In this document: in pieces, positions 42,597 to 52,484 of the stretch
How positions within the stretch are numbered: the first letter of the stretch is position 1
Layout: every line of letters starts with the position of its first letter
Assembly: GCF_016861785.1 (NCBI RefSeq)
Contig: NZ_BOLS01000014.1
Location: forward strand, 1 to 64,000
Reading direction: 5' to 3'
DNA length: 64,000 nucleotides
Source of the DNA: Lacticaseibacillus mingshuiensis
GTDB taxonomy: Bacteria > Bacillota > Bacilli > Lactobacillales > Lactobacillaceae
Position numbers and translations under genes: made by a program
Notes under the pieces: model-generated
Told to the model about the DNA's origin: nothing
What the model saw: the letters and a program-made list of their open reading frames with translations, nothing else
Database searches by the model: none

Positions 42597-42965
42597 TTAC
42601 AGGACTTCGGGCGCTAAGGAAACGATCTTCATGAAATCGCCGTCACGCAGTTCACGTGCCACTGGTCCAAAGATACGAGTTCCCCGTGGGCTCTTGTCAG
42701 CATTGATGATGACTGCGGCATTTTCGTCGAACTTGATGTACGACCCGTCTGCGCGGCGGGCACCAGACTTCGTGCGAACGATGACCGCTTTGACGACATC
42801 ATGCGCTTTGACAACGCCACCTGGTGTAGCCTGTTTTACAGTTGCAACAACGATGTCACCGATGTTACCGGTCTTGCGGTAAGAACCGCCAAGCACCTTG
42901 ATCACCAGCAACTCGCGAGCGCCGGAATTATCCGCCACTTTAAGACGACTTTCTTGTTGAATCAC
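42597..42965 (-). CDS. rplN: 50S ribosomal protein L14
   Basis: L14 (122 residues) forms inter-subunit bridges. [20 protein letters not shown] and [18 protein letters not shown] are diagnostic. It lies between rpsQ and rplX, 32 nt after rpsQ, with AAAGGAGG before the ATG. Confidence 0.98.
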   Translation of the reverse strand: MIQQESRLKVADNSGARELLVIKVLGGSYRKTGNIGDIVVATVKQATPGGVVKAHDVVKAVIVRTKSGARRADGSYIKFDENAAVIINADKSPRGTRIFGPVARELRDGDFMKIVSLAPEVL

Positions 42966-42997
42966 GGGTTGGTCCTCCTTTCATCACGATAATAAAA

Positions 42998-43258
42998 TCA
43001 GATCTGAACTGCCTTTTCGACAACTTCCAATAAACGGAAACGCTTATTGCGAGACAGCGGACGAGTTTCCATGATCCGAACGACGTCGCCGACCTTAGCG
43101 GTATTGTCTTCGTCATGTGCGTAGTACTTCTTAGAATACTTCACACGCTTGCCGTATACCGGGTGCGTCTTGGTCGTGTTGACTTCGACAGTGATCGTCT
43201 TGTCCATTTTGTCCGAGACCACGAGGCCTTGATAAACCTTACGATGATTACGTTCCAA
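42998..43258 (-). CDS. rpsQ: 30S ribosomal protein S17
   Basis: S17 (86 residues), an OB-fold 16S rRNA-binding protein. [19 protein letters not shown] and [18 protein letters not shown] are diagnostic. The start is TTG at 43258, 9 nt after AAAGGAG, a weak start codon within a highly expressed operon. Confidence 0.97.
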   Translation of the reverse strand: MERNHRKVYQGLVVSDKMDKTITVEVNTTKTHPVYGKRVKYSKKYYAHDEDNTAKVGDVVRIMETRPLSRNKRFRLLEVVEKAVQI

Positions 43259-43278
43259 GGTAAATGTCTCCTTTCCGA

Positions 43279-43473
43279 TTATTTATTGAGTTCTTGCTGC
43301 CGAAGGACCGTCTTGATCCGCGCGATGTTCTTGCGGACCTGCTTCAACCGGGCAGTGTTTTCCAGCGAGCCGGTCGCTTGCTGGAAGCGGAGGTTGAACA
43401 GTTCTTCCTTATATTGCTTCTCTTTGTCGAGCATTTCAGCAGTCGACAATGCAGTGATCTCTTTAGCCTTCAT
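43279..43473 (-). CDS. rpmC: 50S ribosomal protein L29
   Basis: L29 (64 residues) lies near the peptide exit tunnel. [19 protein letters not shown] and [17 protein letters not shown] are diagnostic. ATG 43473 is used; the start overlaps the end of rplP by 11 nt, so translation is probably coupled. Confidence 0.97.
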   Translation of the reverse strand: MKAKEITALSTAEMLDKEKQYKEELFNLRFQQATGSLENTARLKQVRKNIARIKTVLRQQELNK

Positions 43474-43897
43474 TAGATTGCCCACCTACTTCCTCGCGTT
43501 TAACGATCTTTGTGCGAATTGGGAGCTTGGTAGAGGCCAAACGCAATGCTTCATGTGCAACTTCGGCTGGCACGCCAGCGACTTCGAACATGATCTTTTC
43601 GCGCTTAACAACTGCGACCCAACCGGACGGGGCGCCTTTACCATTACCCATACGAACGCCGACACCTTTGCTGGTGTAGGACTTTTGAGGGAAAATACGG
43701 ATCCAAACTTTCCCGCCACGCTTCATGTAACGAGTCATCGCAACACGGGCGGCTTCGATCTGACGGTTAGAGATCCAATGCGATTCAAGGGCTTCAAGGC
43801 CATATTCCCCAAAGCTGACTTCCTTGCCGCCTTTAGCGGCACCGCGCATCTTCCCACGGAATTCGCGACGGTGTTTTACACGCTTAGGTACTAACAT
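43463..43897 (-). CDS. rplP: 50S ribosomal protein L16
   Basis: L16 (144 residues) organises the aminoacyl-tRNA site. [19 protein letters not shown] and [19 protein letters not shown] are diagnostic. It follows rpsC by 3 nt. Confidence 0.98.
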   Translation of the reverse strand: MLVPKRVKHRREFRGKMRGAAKGGKEVSFGEYGLEALESHWISNRQIEAARVAMTRYMKRGGKVWIRIFPQKSYTSKGVGVRMGNGKGAPSGWVAVVKREKIMFEVAGVPAEVAHEALRLASTKLPIRTKIVKREEVGGQSNEG

Positions 43898-43900
43898 GGA

Positions 43901-44569
43901 TTATTTGCCTCCCTTCGCATTTTTTGGCTGACGATTTGGCTTGTCAGGCAAAACTTCACCGCGGTAGATCCAGGTCTTGACCCCGATCTGGCCATAGGTG
44001 GTGCGAGCTTCCTGCCAGGAGTAATCGATATCCGCACGCAGGGTGTGCAGCGGAACGGTCCCGTCGGCATAGTGCTCACGACGCGCCAGGTCCGCACCGT
44101 TCAAACGGCCGGAAGCCTGGGTCTTGATCCCTTTGGCGCCGGCACGCATGGTACGCTGCATCGCCTGCTTCATCGCACGGCGGAATGCAACACGCTGCTC
44201 GAGCTGTTGGGCGATGCTTTCGCCGACCAGCTTGGCGTCAAGGTCTGGTTTCTTGATCTCGACAATGTTGATGTGAACTTTACGGCCAGTCAGGTCGTTC
44301 AGTTCTTTGCGCAAACTCTCAACTTGCACGCCGCCCTTGCCGATGACCATACCCGGCTTAGCAGTGTGGATGGAGATGTTGACGCGGTTAGCAGCACGCT
44401 CGATCTCGATGGTCGAAACAGAGGCGTCTGCAAGCTTCTTGTTAATGAATTCCCGGATCTTGATATCTTCGTGAAGGAAGGAAGCAAAGTCTTTTTCTGC
44501 GTACCACTTTGCGTCCCAGTCACGGATCACACCGACACGGAAACCGATTGGATTGATTTTCTGACCCAC
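43901..44569 (-). CDS. rpsC: 30S ribosomal protein S3
   Basis: S3 (222 residues) lines the mRNA entry channel. The KH domain is visible in [20 protein letters not shown], and the C-terminal part contains [20 protein letters not shown]. It follows rplV by 13 nt. Confidence 0.98.
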   Translation of the reverse strand: MGQKINPIGFRVGVIRDWDAKWYAEKDFASFLHEDIKIREFINKKLADASVSTIEIERAANRVNISIHTAKPGMVIGKGGVQVESLRKELNDLTGRKVHINIVEIKKPDLDAKLVGESIAQQLEQRVAFRRAMKQAMQRTMRAGAKGIKTQASGRLNGADLARREHYADGTVPLHTLRADIDYSWQEARTTYGQIGVKTWIYRGEVLPDKPNRQPKNAKGGK

Positions 44570-44582
44570 GCGTTATCCCTCC

Positions 44583-44936
44583 TTACGCTTCTTTTTCGGA
44601 GACGACCACTGTGATGTGGCTTGTCCGTTTGTTGATCGGAGATGCAGAGCCCTTTGCTCGCGGACGGAACCGCTTGAGGGTCGGCCCCTCGTCAACATAA
44701 GCTTCGCTGACGAAAAGGTTTTGTGCATCTAAGTCGTAGTTGTGTTCTGCGTTCGCGATCGCGGACTTCAGAACTTTTTCGATGATCGGAGAACCCGCAC
44801 GTGGTGTGAACTCCAGAATCGCGATCGCCTCAGCGACGTCGTGACCACGGATCAGGTCAATGACGAGGCGCGCCTTGCGAGCTGCGATTCGAACGGTTTT
44901 AGCCGTTGCTTTAGCAGATTGAATTTCTTCAGCCAT
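44583..44936 (-). CDS. rplV: 50S ribosomal protein L22
   Basis: L22 (117 residues) lines the exit tunnel. [19 protein letters not shown] and the tunnel-loop segment [18 protein letters not shown] are diagnostic. It lies 17 nt after rpsS. Confidence 0.98.
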   Translation of the reverse strand: MAEEIQSAKATAKTVRIAARKARLVIDLIRGHDVAEAIAILEFTPRAGSPIIEKVLKSAIANAEHNYDLDAQNLFVSEAYVDEGPTLKRFRPRAKGSASPINKRTSHITVVVSEKEA

Positions 44937-44953
44937 GAATCATTTGCTCCTTT

Positions 44954-45235
44954 CTAGCGTGCTTTGGACTTCTTGTCGTCAGTGGCATGTCCACGGAATG
45001 TCCGAGTCGGGACGAATTCGCCAAGCTTGTGCCCAACCATGTCTTCAGAGACATAAACTGGTACGTGCTTGCGACCATCATAAACGGCGATGGTGTAACC
45101 GATAAAACTCGGGAAAATAGTCGAGCGACGAGACCAAGTCTTGATGACTTGCTTCTTTTCGCTGTCCGCCTGCGCTTCGATCTTCTTCATCAGATGAGCG
45201 TCGGCGAAAGGTCCCTTTTTAAGACTGCGACCCAT
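44954..45235 (-). CDS. rpsS: 30S ribosomal protein S19
   Basis: S19 (93 residues) of the small-subunit head. [19 protein letters not shown] and [17 protein letters not shown] are diagnostic. It follows rplB by 37 nt, behind a GGAGG site. Confidence 0.98.
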   Translation of the reverse strand: MGRSLKKGPFADAHLMKKIEAQADSEKKQVIKTWSRRSTIFPSFIGYTIAVYDGRKHVPVYVSEDMVGHKLGEFVPTRTFRGHATDDKKSKAR

Positions 45236-45272
45236 TGTGTGACCTCCTTTATTCGATGTGATTCAGAAATGA

Positions 45273-46112
45273 TCACTTGTTCTTGCGATGACGTACGATG
45301 AACTTCTCGGACTTGGCCTTGTGGTTCCGGGTCTTCTTGCCCAAGGTCTTCTTGCCCCATGGGGACAGAGGAGATGGACGGCCGATCGGTGCTTTACCTT
45401 CACCACCACCATGAGGGTGATCGTTCGGGTTCATAACAGAACCACGGACTGTCGGGCGGAAGCCGAGCCAGCGTTTACGACCCGCCTTACCAATGCTGAT
45501 CAGTTCGTGCTGTTCGTTGCCGACAGCGCCGATGGTCGCACGGTTAACGGCGAGGATCATCCGTACTTCACCAGAGGACAGACGCACGGTGACATACTTG
45601 CCATCATCGTTTTTACCCAGAAGCTGTGCATAGGTGCCAGCGGAGCGTGCCAACTGACCGCCCTTGCCAGGTTTGAGCTCAACGTTGTGGATCGTCGTGC
45701 CATCAGGGATGTTCTTCAGCGGCAGGGTGTTGCCGACCTTGATATCAGCATCTGCGCCAGAAACGATCTTGTCGCCGACCTTCAATCCCTTAGGTGCCAG
45801 GATGTAACTCTTGACCCCATCGTCATAGTGCAGCAAAGCGATGTTCGCGGTACGGTTTGGATCGTATTCGATCGCCTTGACCGTTGCCGTCACGCCGTCT
45901 TTTTGCCGCTTGAAATCGATCACCCGATAGAATTGCTTGTTGCCGCCGCCACGATGACGGACCGTGATGTGACCATGCGCATTACGGCCAGCAGTGTGAC
46001 TCTGGCTTTCAAGCAAGCTCTTCTCAGGGCGCTTGTTGGTGATCTCAGCGAAGTCGGAACCGGACATGTTACGCCGGCCGTTGCTCGTTGGTTTGTATTT
46101 AATAATCGCCAC
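45273..46112 (-). CDS. rplB: 50S ribosomal protein L2
   Basis: L2 (279 residues) is needed for subunit association and peptidyl transfer. [20 protein letters not shown] and the late [19 protein letters not shown], with its conserved His, are diagnostic. It lies 31 nt after rplW. Confidence 0.98.
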   Translation of the reverse strand: MAIIKYKPTSNGRRNMSGSDFAEITNKRPEKSLLESQSHTAGRNAHGHITVRHRGGGNKQFYRVIDFKRQKDGVTATVKAIEYDPNRTANIALLHYDDGVKSYILAPKGLKVGDKIVSGADADIKVGNTLPLKNIPDGTTIHNVELKPGKGGQLARSAGTYAQLLGKNDDGKYVTVRLSSGEVRMILAVNRATIGAVGNEQHELISIGKAGRKRWLGFRPTVRGSVMNPNDHPHGGGEGKAPIGRPSPLSPWGKKTLGKKTRNHKAKSEKFIVRHRKNK

Positions 46113-46143
46113 GTTTTTTCCCTCCTAGTCGTAAATTTTGATG

Positions 46144-46428
46144 CTAGTTTTCGAAGATCTTGATTTCTTTTGAATCGGCGGTCAAGGTCACGATGGCCTT
46201 GCGCCGCTTGCGGGTCAGACCAACAAAGTTGCCCTGACGCTTCTTTTTGCCGCGAACGTTCGCGATGTTGACCTTGGCCACCTGGACGTCGAAGATCTCT
46301 TCAACGGCGCGGCGAACCTGAGTCTTGTCAGCGTCACGCGCAACTTCGAACGTATACTTACGATCGTCCATCTGGTTGCTCGTCTGTTCGGTCACGATCG
46401 GGCGCAAAATGATGTCGCGTGCTTCCAT
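46144..46428 (-). CDS. rplW: 50S ribosomal protein L23
   Basis: L23 (94 residues) is the docking site for trigger factor and SRP at the tunnel exit. [20 protein letters not shown] and [16 protein letters not shown] are diagnostic. Its start overlaps the end of rplD by one base. Confidence 0.97.
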   Translation of the reverse strand: MEARDIILRPIVTEQTSNQMDDRKYTFEVARDADKTQVRRAVEEIFDVQVAKVNIANVRGKKKRQGNFVGLTRKRRKAIVTLTADSKEIKIFEN

Positions 46429-47051
46429 TATGCGAGCACCTCCTCGATCTGCTTGAGCGCGGATTGGGTCAGGATCAGTTTGTTGTAGTTCACAACATCC
46501 AATACGTTGATCCCATCTGCTGGGATGACTTTGACGTTTGCCAGGTTGCGAGCGGCAAGAACGGTGTTGTCATTGCCGGCTTCAAGAACGACCAGCGCCT
46601 TTTCATTGACGTTCAATGCGTTCAAGCTGGCTGCGAAATCTTTGGTCTTCGGTGTGTCGAAGCTGAATGCATCGACAACGACCAGTTCTTTGTCCAACAC
46701 CTTCTGGGAAAGCGCCGACTTGATCGCCAAGCGACGGACCTTCTTGTTGATGCTGTAGGCATAAGAACGTGGGGTCGGGCCAAAGACGATCCCACCGCCA
46801 CGCCACTGTGGGCTACGGATGGAGCCCTGACGTGCACGGCCGGTCCCCTTCTGGCGCCACGGCTTCTTACCGCCGCCGGAAACAGCGGAACGGTTCTTAA
46901 CAGAATGCGTCCCTTGACGAAGGGAAGCGCGCTGCATCACGACTGCGTCAAACAAAACGCTGTCGTTCGGTTCGATCGCCCAGATGGTATCGTTAAGATC
47001 AACGGTGCCGTTTTCTGAGCCATCTTGCTTGAATAAAGTAATGTTAGCCAT
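46428..47051 (-). CDS. rplD: 50S ribosomal protein L4
   Basis: L4 (207 residues) reaches into the exit tunnel. [20 protein letters not shown] and [19 protein letters not shown] are diagnostic. It follows rplC by 21 nt. In some bacteria L4 represses this operon; no such leader could be proven here. Confidence 0.98.
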   Translation of the reverse strand: MANITLFKQDGSENGTVDLNDTIWAIEPNDSVLFDAVVMQRASLRQGTHSVKNRSAVSGGGKKPWRQKGTGRARQGSIRSPQWRGGGIVFGPTPRSYAYSINKKVRRLAIKSALSQKVLDKELVVVDAFSFDTPKTKDFAASLNALNVNEKALVVLEAGNDNTVLAARNLANVKVIPADGINVLDVVNYNKLILTQSALKQIEEVLA

Positions 47052-47072
47052 TGGTTATGTCCTCCCTTCGAA

Positions 47073-47705
47073 TTATTTAGCAGCCTTAACGGCACTGCGA
47101 ATCGTCACGAAGGACTTATTCGCACCTGGGACATTGCCCTTGATCAAGATCACATTGTGCTCAAGATCGGTGGAAACAACGCTCAAGTTCTGCATGGTGC
47201 GGGTATGGTTGCCCATCCGCCCTGGCAGCTTCTTGCCTTTGAAGACTTTGTTGATGATCGCCCCGAGCGAACCAGGACGACGGTGGTAACGTGAGCCGTG
47301 AGCCATAGGGCCGCGGGACTGACCATCTTTTTTGATGTTCCCCTGGAAACCGTGACCTTTAGAGATCCCGGTGACATCCACGATATCGCCAGCTGCAAAT
47401 TCATCAGCCTTAACTTCCGCGCCGACCTTATAATCATCAAGCGCTACATCGCGGATCTCCTTAATGAAGCGCTTAGGGGTCGTGTCCGCCTTTTTGGCGT
47501 GACCGACGCTTGGCTTATTGCTAAGCACTTCACGTTTGTCGCCGTAACCGAGCTGAACTGCTTCATAGCCGTCGCTTTCAACGGTCTTGACTTGCAGGAC
47601 GATGTTCGGGGTGACGTCGATAACGGTAACTGGGACCAGTTCGCCGTTGTCTGTGAAGACTTGCGTCATGCCAATTTTCTTACCTAAGATTCCTTTACGT
47701 GCCAT
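47073..47705 (-). CDS. rplC: 50S ribosomal protein L3
   Basis: L3 (210 residues), an early assembly protein near the peptidyl transferase centre. [20 protein letters not shown] and [20 protein letters not shown] are diagnostic. It follows rpsJ by 27 nt. Confidence 0.98.
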   Translation of the reverse strand: MARKGILGKKIGMTQVFTDNGELVPVTVIDVTPNIVLQVKTVESDGYEAVQLGYGDKREVLSNKPSVGHAKKADTTPKRFIKEIRDVALDDYKVGAEVKADEFAAGDIVDVTGISKGHGFQGNIKKDGQSRGPMAHGSRYHRRPGSLGAIINKVFKGKKLPGRMGNHTRTMQNLSVVSTDLEHNVILIKGNVPGANKSFVTIRSAVKAAK

Positions 47706-47732
47706 GGGTACACCTCCTATTTCTGTTGGATT

Positions 47733-48041
47733 TTAGAGTTTGATCTCAATATCTACGCCGCTTGGCAAGTCGAGCTTCATCAAAGCGTCAACTGTCTTCG
47801 GTGTTGGGTTAACGATATCGATGAGTCGCTTGTGCGTACGCATCTCGAACTGTTCCCGAGAATCCTTGTACTTATGCGGCGAACGCAGCACCGTGTAGAT
47901 GGTACGTTCTGTCGGCAACGGGATCGGACCCGAGATCTCAGCGCCTGTGCGCTTCGCGGTGTCGACGATCTTGTCTGCTGACTGATCAAGAATCCGGTGT
48001 TCGTAAGCCTTGAGCCGGATGCGAATCTTCTGTTTTGCCAT
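47733..48041 (-). CDS. rpsJ: 30S ribosomal protein S10
   Basis: S10 (102 residues), first gene of the S10 operon; also the transcription factor Nus[21 protein letters not shown] and [20 protein letters not shown] are diagnostic. ATG 48041 follows AAGGAGG; frames running further upstream include that site. In related genomes rpsJ follows fusA closely, but here 9 kb of accessory genes intervene. Confidence 0.98.
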   Translation of the reverse strand: MAKQKIRIRLKAYEHRILDQSADKIVDTAKRTGAEISGPIPLPTERTIYTVLRSPHKYKDSREQFEMRTHKRLIDIVNPTPKTVDALMKLDLPSGVDIEIKL

Positions 48042-48215
48042 TGTGTGACCTCCTTCGTCTATTATCATTTAGTAGACTAGCTCCGTGAGAATTATCCGAC
48101 GCGCTGCCGTGGCAAAGCGGCCGGGCGTGTCGCAACCTCTCACATCCACGCTACCTGGCCCATTCTTGGGCCAAAAGTGCATAGTAACCCAGCTAGATTA
48201 CACAGCACTCTTGAC
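48042..48215 (-). promoter_or_regulatory. S10 operon leader
   Basis: The leader is about 165 nt from the predicted start to rpsJ. It contains a hairpin GGCCCA/TGGGCC (about 48157-48172) and a G+C-rich middle. No terminator T-run is present. A regulatory role is possible but not shown. Confidence 0.4.
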
Positions 48216-48244
48216 AGTATACAGAAAAGGTCCCGGCGATACAA
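48216..48244 (-). promoter_or_regulatory. promoter of the S10 operon
   Basis: On the minus strand TTGTAT (48239-48244) and TATACT (48216-48221) are 17 nt apart. This probably drives the whole S10-spc-alpha cluster. Confidence 0.75.
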
Positions 48245-48370
48245 GGTTTTTCGTGCGTTCTCACGGTTTTTTTCACGCGGCGAGGTTGTGGGTCGCACCT
48301 GCCCGGCGGATCCGGGCAGGCGCCTAGAGAAAATTGGCGAGTCGTGCGTGAAAATTCCAAGGCCTCTGTC

Positions 48371-48399
48371 TTGACACCGTCTCGCCTACTCGCTAGCAT
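48371..48399 (+). promoter_or_regulatory. promoter of the nicotinamidase-like gene
   Basis: TTGACA (48371-48376) and TAGCAT (48394-48399) are 17 nt apart. The hairpin CCTGCCCG/CGGGCAGG (about 48299-48321) lies between this and the S10 promoter. Confidence 0.75.
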
Positions 48400-48422
48400 C
48401 AATCTAAAAGGAGCTGATTCAG

Positions 48423-48971
48423 TTGTCTGAAGCCTTATTGATCATCGATTACACTAATGATTTCGTCGCCCCAACCGGCGCGCTCACGGCCGGCCCAGCC
48501 GCGCAGGCAATTGCCCCACGCATCGTCGAGCTCGCTGAGACCTTTGCCGCACGCGGCGACTTTGTCTTTTTGCCAACCGATCTGCATGAGCCTGGCGATC
48601 CGTATCATCCAGAGACCGCGCTGTTTCCGCCGCATAACGTGGCCGGCAGTTGGGGCCGCGAGTACTACGGCCCGCTTGCGCCATGGGTGGCCGCCCATGC
48701 GACCGCCGCCAACGTGCGACCGTTTGCAAAAACGCGCTACTCAAGTTTTGCCGGCACGCCACTTGATCTGTGGCTCCGGGAACGCGGCGTCGAGCGGCTC
48801 CATTTGACCGGGGTGTGCACGGATATCTGTGTGCTGCACACGGCGGTGGATGCGTATGACCTGAATTACCCGCTGATCATTCACCAAGACGCCGTGGCGA
48901 CCTTCAAGCCAGGCGGGCAGGAATGGGCACTGGATCACTTGAAAACAGTCTTGAATGCCGCGCTTGAATGA
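48423..48971 (+). CDS. pncA: nicotinamidase-like cysteine hydrolase
   Basis: This 182-residue isochorismatase-fold hydrolase probably deamidates nicotinamide to nicotinate for NAD salvage. The catalytic triad fits: Asp9 in LIIDYTNDF, Lys in FAKTRYSSF and Cys136 in GVCTDICVLHTAVDA. The metal-binding pattern Asp-x-His with a later His (PTDLHEPGDPYHP) favours nicotinamidase over isochorismatase. The start is TTG at 48423, after AAAAGGAG. It is transcribed away from the S10 operon and ends at a shared terminator. Confidence 0.82.
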   Translation: MSEALLIIDYTNDFVAPTGALTAGPAAQAIAPRIVELAETFAARGDFVFLPTDLHEPGDPYHPETALFPPHNVAGSWGREYYGPLAPWVAAHATAANVRPFAKTRYSSFAGTPLDLWLRERGVERLHLTGVCTDICVLHTAVDAYDLNYPLIIHQDAVATFKPGGQEWALDHLKTVLNAALE

Positions 48972-49003
48972 ACACGCTCTGTATATAGGAAGAAATGGCA
49001 TCC

Positions 49004-49103
49004 GCGGCAAAAAAGTCCGTCAGCTGCGCGAGGGGGATCGCGTGCTGACGGGCTTTTGCGTACCGTAAACGGATGGTAGTGACTGCGGTTAGGGAGCCGC
49101 AGT
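49004..49103. terminator. terminator region between convergent genes
   Basis: A strong bidirectional hairpin (GTCCGTCAGC/GCTGACGGGC, 49010-49053) is flanked by A6 and T4. A second perfect hairpin GACTGCGG/CCGCAGTC (49080-49103) sits just after the ROK gene. Confidence 0.85.
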
Positions 49104-49110
49104 CAGAGGG

Positions 49111-50052
49111 TCAGGGTTGTTGTAATTTGCGGCGGATGCCGTAAGCCGCGCCGATCAGCCCCGCATCATTGCGTAGCTTGGCGGTCTTCACGCGACCCAG
49201 CGCGGTGTCTTTGATGCGATCAAGGCTTTCGTGGCGAGCCAGGTACTCGTTGATCGTGGCCTGGAGCTCCTTCATGAAGCGGTCGTTGGCAGAGATGCCG
49301 CCACCAATCAAAATCAATTCTGGATCGAAATCGGCAAACAGGTTCAACAGCATGATGGTGACATCCTGCTTGAACTCATTGACGATCCGTTCGGCGAGCG
49401 TGTCGCCGTTCCAAGCGCGGTCTAGGATCACGCGTGCATCACCGATCAGCTCGGCATCTGCATTGACCTGCTGGCAGGCCAAGTTATAGCGCCGCACCAG
49501 GCCCGCCTGAACCGCCCCGCGCTGATTGATCGACTGCGCCTCAAGCGGCAAAGTTAGATCGATGTCATGCGTGATGTTCCAGCCAAACTCGCCGGCCATG
49601 CCATGTGCACCGCGGTAGACATCCCCATTGATGATGATGCCACCGCCGACGCCTGTGCCCAGGACAATGGTCAGATAATCGTCGACATTTTGGGCATTGC
49701 CCAGCCACTGCTCCGCAATGGCGGCCGCATTGGCATCATTTTCCACCGTGACAGGAAGGCCCGTCGCGGATTCAAGGGTCGCTGCCAGCGGAAAGGCGTT
49801 GAATGCTTGAATCGCGCCACCGGTGACCATGAACCCATCACGGCGGACGATGCCAGGCGCGGAGATGCCGATGCCGGCAATGTCGGCTTGGCCGCGAAAC
49901 TGGGTGACCACTGCCACGAGTTTGTCGATCATCGCCTCGGCGTCATGCTGATCGGTGTCGAAGGCGGCCTTGTCTGTGATGGTCCCTTCGTCATCGACGA
50001 TCGCATATTTGACGGTCGTCCCGCCGATATCAAAGCTTACATATTTACTCAT
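49111..50052 (-). CDS. ROK-family sugar kinase
   Basis: This 313-residue ROK protein has the ATP-binding start SFDIGGTTVKYAIVD, the catalytic Asp region VENDANAAAIAEQWLG, GTGVGGGIIING and RGAHGMAGEFGW. The usual zinc motif CxCGxxGC after this point is absent, which sets it apart from canonical glucokinases of the family. It has no DNA-binding domain, so it is a kinase rather than a repressor. ATG 50052 follows GGATGG. It is the last gene of the sugar island and probably phosphorylates the sugar freed by the GH5 enzyme. Confidence 0.88.
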   Translation of the reverse strand: MSKYVSFDIGGTTVKYAIVDDEGTITDKAAFDTDQHDAEAMIDKLVAVVTQFRGQADIAGIGISAPGIVRRDGFMVTGGAIQAFNAFPLAATLESATGLPVTVENDANAAAIAEQWLGNAQNVDDYLTIVLGTGVGGGIIINGDVYRGAHGMAGEFGWNITHDIDLTLPLEAQSINQRGAVQAGLVRRYNLACQQVNADAELIGDARVILDRAWNGDTLAERIVNEFKQDVTIMLLNLFADFDPELILIGGGISANDRFMKELQATINEYLARHESLDRIKDTALGRVKTAKLRNDAGLIGAAYGIRRKLQQP

Positions 50053-50071
50053 ACTTACCATCCATTTCTGT

Positions 50072-50677
50072 TTAATACTGCGCAAAGACACGCTCCAGCA
50101 TCGCGCACTGCAGGTACCCAGTCAGCGAAAAACCGAAGAAGACCCAGAGAAACAGCAATTTCCACTGAAAGATCGGCACATAGATCGTGATGATCACCGT
50201 GAGCATGAAGATCACGATCGACTCGATCACGTTTTGAAGGCTCAACGTGAACGCATTTTTCAGCGTCTGACCAATGCCGGCTTCATATCTCGCCGACAAG
50301 GGAAAAAGATACCCGCTCATCAGCAAGATCATGGCTAACACCAGCAGCAGTGGCACCATGACCAGGATGCTGGCCTTCACCTGCACCGCGATCCACCAGA
50401 TGGCTAAAAACAATGCGGCGAGGCTGGCCGCCAGTAGCAGCCATAACCCGATCGTTTTTTTCCACTCCTGGCGATACGCCTGCCAAAAAGTCGTCCACAA
50501 GCCGCCGAGTTCATGACTGCGTAATTTGAACAACACGGTGTACATCGCGGTCAGACTTGCGCCAACTGTGACCAGTGGCAAGCTGCCCAGCAGCACCAGC
50601 AAGTTGAGCTCGAGCAGAATCGTGCCGGTGTTGAGAATCTTGTAAAGCCGGCTATCTGTTGAAAATAGTTGTTTCAT
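50072..50677 (-). CDS. DUF624 / YesL-like membrane protein
   Basis: This 201-residue protein has about five membrane helices and the DUF624 pattern (SLPLVTVGASLTAMYTVLF near the N-terminus). Such proteins are regularly encoded beside YtcQ/LplB/YtcP-type oligosaccharide importers, as here, but their role is unknown. It lies 19 nt before the ROK gene in the same direction and 102 nt after the binding-protein gene. Confidence 0.85.
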   Translation of the reverse strand: MKQLFSTDSRLYKILNTGTILLELNLLVLLGSLPLVTVGASLTAMYTVLFKLRSHELGGLWTTFWQAYRQEWKKTIGLWLLLAASLAALFLAIWWIAVQVKASILVMVPLLLVLAMILLMSGYLFPLSARYEAGIGQTLKNAFTLSLQNVIESIVIFMLTVIITIYVPIFQWKLLFLWVFFGFSLTGYLQCAMLERVFAQY

Positions 50678-50779
50678 CGGAGGCGCTCCTTTCTGGTGAC
50701 TTGGCGCAGTATTGAAGGCCGTCTTTCACAACAAAAGGCCATGACCATGTTGCCGTCACAGCCTCTTGTGTCACAAAGA

Positions 50780-52414
50780 TCAGTTTTCGCCTAACTTCTT
50801 CTGGTTCTCTTTGATCTTCTCGTTACGTGTCTTGTTGATCTGGTCGATGTTGTTGTCCTTCTGGAATTGCTTGTACTTGTTCAGGACACTATCAAATTCG
50901 GCCTTATCCTTGGCACGAATCAAGGAGACCATGGTCGTGCTCCAGTTCGTCTGAATCGCGGAGTAAGCACGAGACTCTTGGGTCCCAGGATCCGGGGCAA
51001 TGTTTTCGATGTCAAACTGCGGTGTCAGATACTTTTGACCCCACTTTTGCATCTGCCAAACAGCCTGAACATAGGAATCCTTGTTCAATGCCTTCCACTT
51101 ATCATGGCTCATCAGGAAGAACTCACCAATGCGGTACTGGTTCTGCCAAGCAGAGGCATCTTCAGACTGAACCTTGGCAGCCTTGGCCGTCCACTTGACT
51201 TCGCCATTGGCATCCTGGGTATAAGTGTCACCCTCGATCCCGTAGTTCGTCAACATCTGACCCTTCTTGCTCAACAGATATTCGAGCACTTGGGTGGCCT
51301 TGGATGGGTTCTTGGTCTTGTTGGAAACATAGGTGATCGTGAAACCGGAGATGCCGGCCTGGCTCAAAGTCCGTTCGCGGCCTTCAGTGGAGCTGATCCC
51401 TTCGATCGCTTCATAGGCTTTGTTCTTATCCTTGGACATCCAGGTCTGCAGGTTGGTCCCGTGGTTAACATCGGAGCCAAGCATCATCGTCGCGTACTTA
51501 CCAGCGTTGATCTTTTCGTTGAAGGCGTTGGAGTCATCAGTGAAGGAGTCATCGGAGATGTTGCCATCAGCGTGGACTTCACGGAAGGCTTCGAGCCACT
51601 TCAAGTAGTCTGGATCCAGATCGCGGTCATAGAACTTGCCGTCTTTGGTGATCGGCACACCGAGCATATCCTGGACAACGTTTTCCAGCGAGCTGTTGGC
51701 CCCGGAAAAATCGTTGAAGCCAAATGGAATGAGCTTCGGGAACTTCTCCTTGATGGCTTGCATCCCCTTGACGAAGCCTTCAGGAGTGGTGAAGTCCTGA
51801 TCGCCAATGGCTGCCAGCACGTCTTTGCGAATGACAAACGCATCACGCGGTGCGATATCGCCAGACTTGTAATCGGCGGCCGTGTTGGAGTAACTCGGAT
51901 AGCCATAAGTCTTGCCATCGCTGAGCTTGTACCAGTTCAAGGTATCCTTGGCGGCATCCTTCATGAAGGCCGGGTCATAAGCCTTGGACAGGTCCTGCAG
52001 GGAATACGCCCACTGGTTGGCCGTCCGTGCCACTTTTGAGTTCGGATCAAAGATCGTGATCAGATCCGGCATGCTGCCAGAAGCAAAGTAGGTGTTGAGT
52101 TTGGTGTCATCCCCGGTCACGAACTTGATGTCCACGTTCAGATCCTTTTTGATCTGCTTGGTGACCATATCCTTGCCGAATGACTTGTTCCACCAATCCG
52201 CGTTCACATACCAGGTCAACTTTTGGTTCTTACGCGTGTCTTTTTTCCAGGCAGGCGTGCTTGCAGTTGGCACCTTATATGGCGCTTTCGGCATGTTCGT
52301 GCTGCCTTTCGATGAAGACGAGTTTGAAGAGCCGCCGCCACATGCTGTGAGCGCAACGGCCGCTAGAGCGACTACCCCTAATCCTGCTAGCTTCTTGTGC
52401 CAATTCAACTTCAT
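50780..52414 (-). CDS. sugar-binding lipoprotein of an ABC importer
   Basis: This 544-residue extracellular solute-binding protein (family 1, YtcQ/LipO subgroup) has a signal peptide with lipobox LTAC (Cys25) followed by a Gly/Ser linker. The large size and long C-terminal part are normal for binders of oligosaccharides. ATG 52414 follows GGGAG. It is encoded after the two permeases. No ATPase gene is present, so a shared MsmK-like ATPase elsewhere is expected. Confidence 0.92.
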   Translation of the reverse strand: MKLNWHKKLAGLGVVALAAVALTACGGGSSNSSSSKGSTNMPKAPYKVPTASTPAWKKDTRKNQKLTWYVNADWWNKSFGKDMVTKQIKKDLNVDIKFVTGDDTKLNTYFASGSMPDLITIFDPNSKVARTANQWAYSLQDLSKAYDPAFMKDAAKDTLNWYKLSDGKTYGYPSYSNTAADYKSGDIAPRDAFVIRKDVLAAIGDQDFTTPEGFVKGMQAIKEKFPKLIPFGFNDFSGANSSLENVVQDMLGVPITKDGKFYDRDLDPDYLKWLEAFREVHADGNISDDSFTDDSNAFNEKINAGKYATMMLGSDVNHGTNLQTWMSKDKNKAYEAIEGISSTEGRERTLSQAGISGFTITYVSNKTKNPSKATQVLEYLLSKKGQMLTNYGIEGDTYTQDANGEVKWTAKAAKVQSEDASAWQNQYRIGEFFLMSHDKWKALNKDSYVQAVWQMQKWGQKYLTPQFDIENIAPDPGTQESRAYSAIQTNWSTTMVSLIRAKDKAEFDSVLNKYKQFQKDNNIDQINKTRNEKIKENQKKLGEN

Positions 52415-52484
52415 TAAAAACATCTCCCTTAACTCCAATAATGAGTTCTCTAACGCATCTGCCACTGACATGAGCCAGCGCTTA

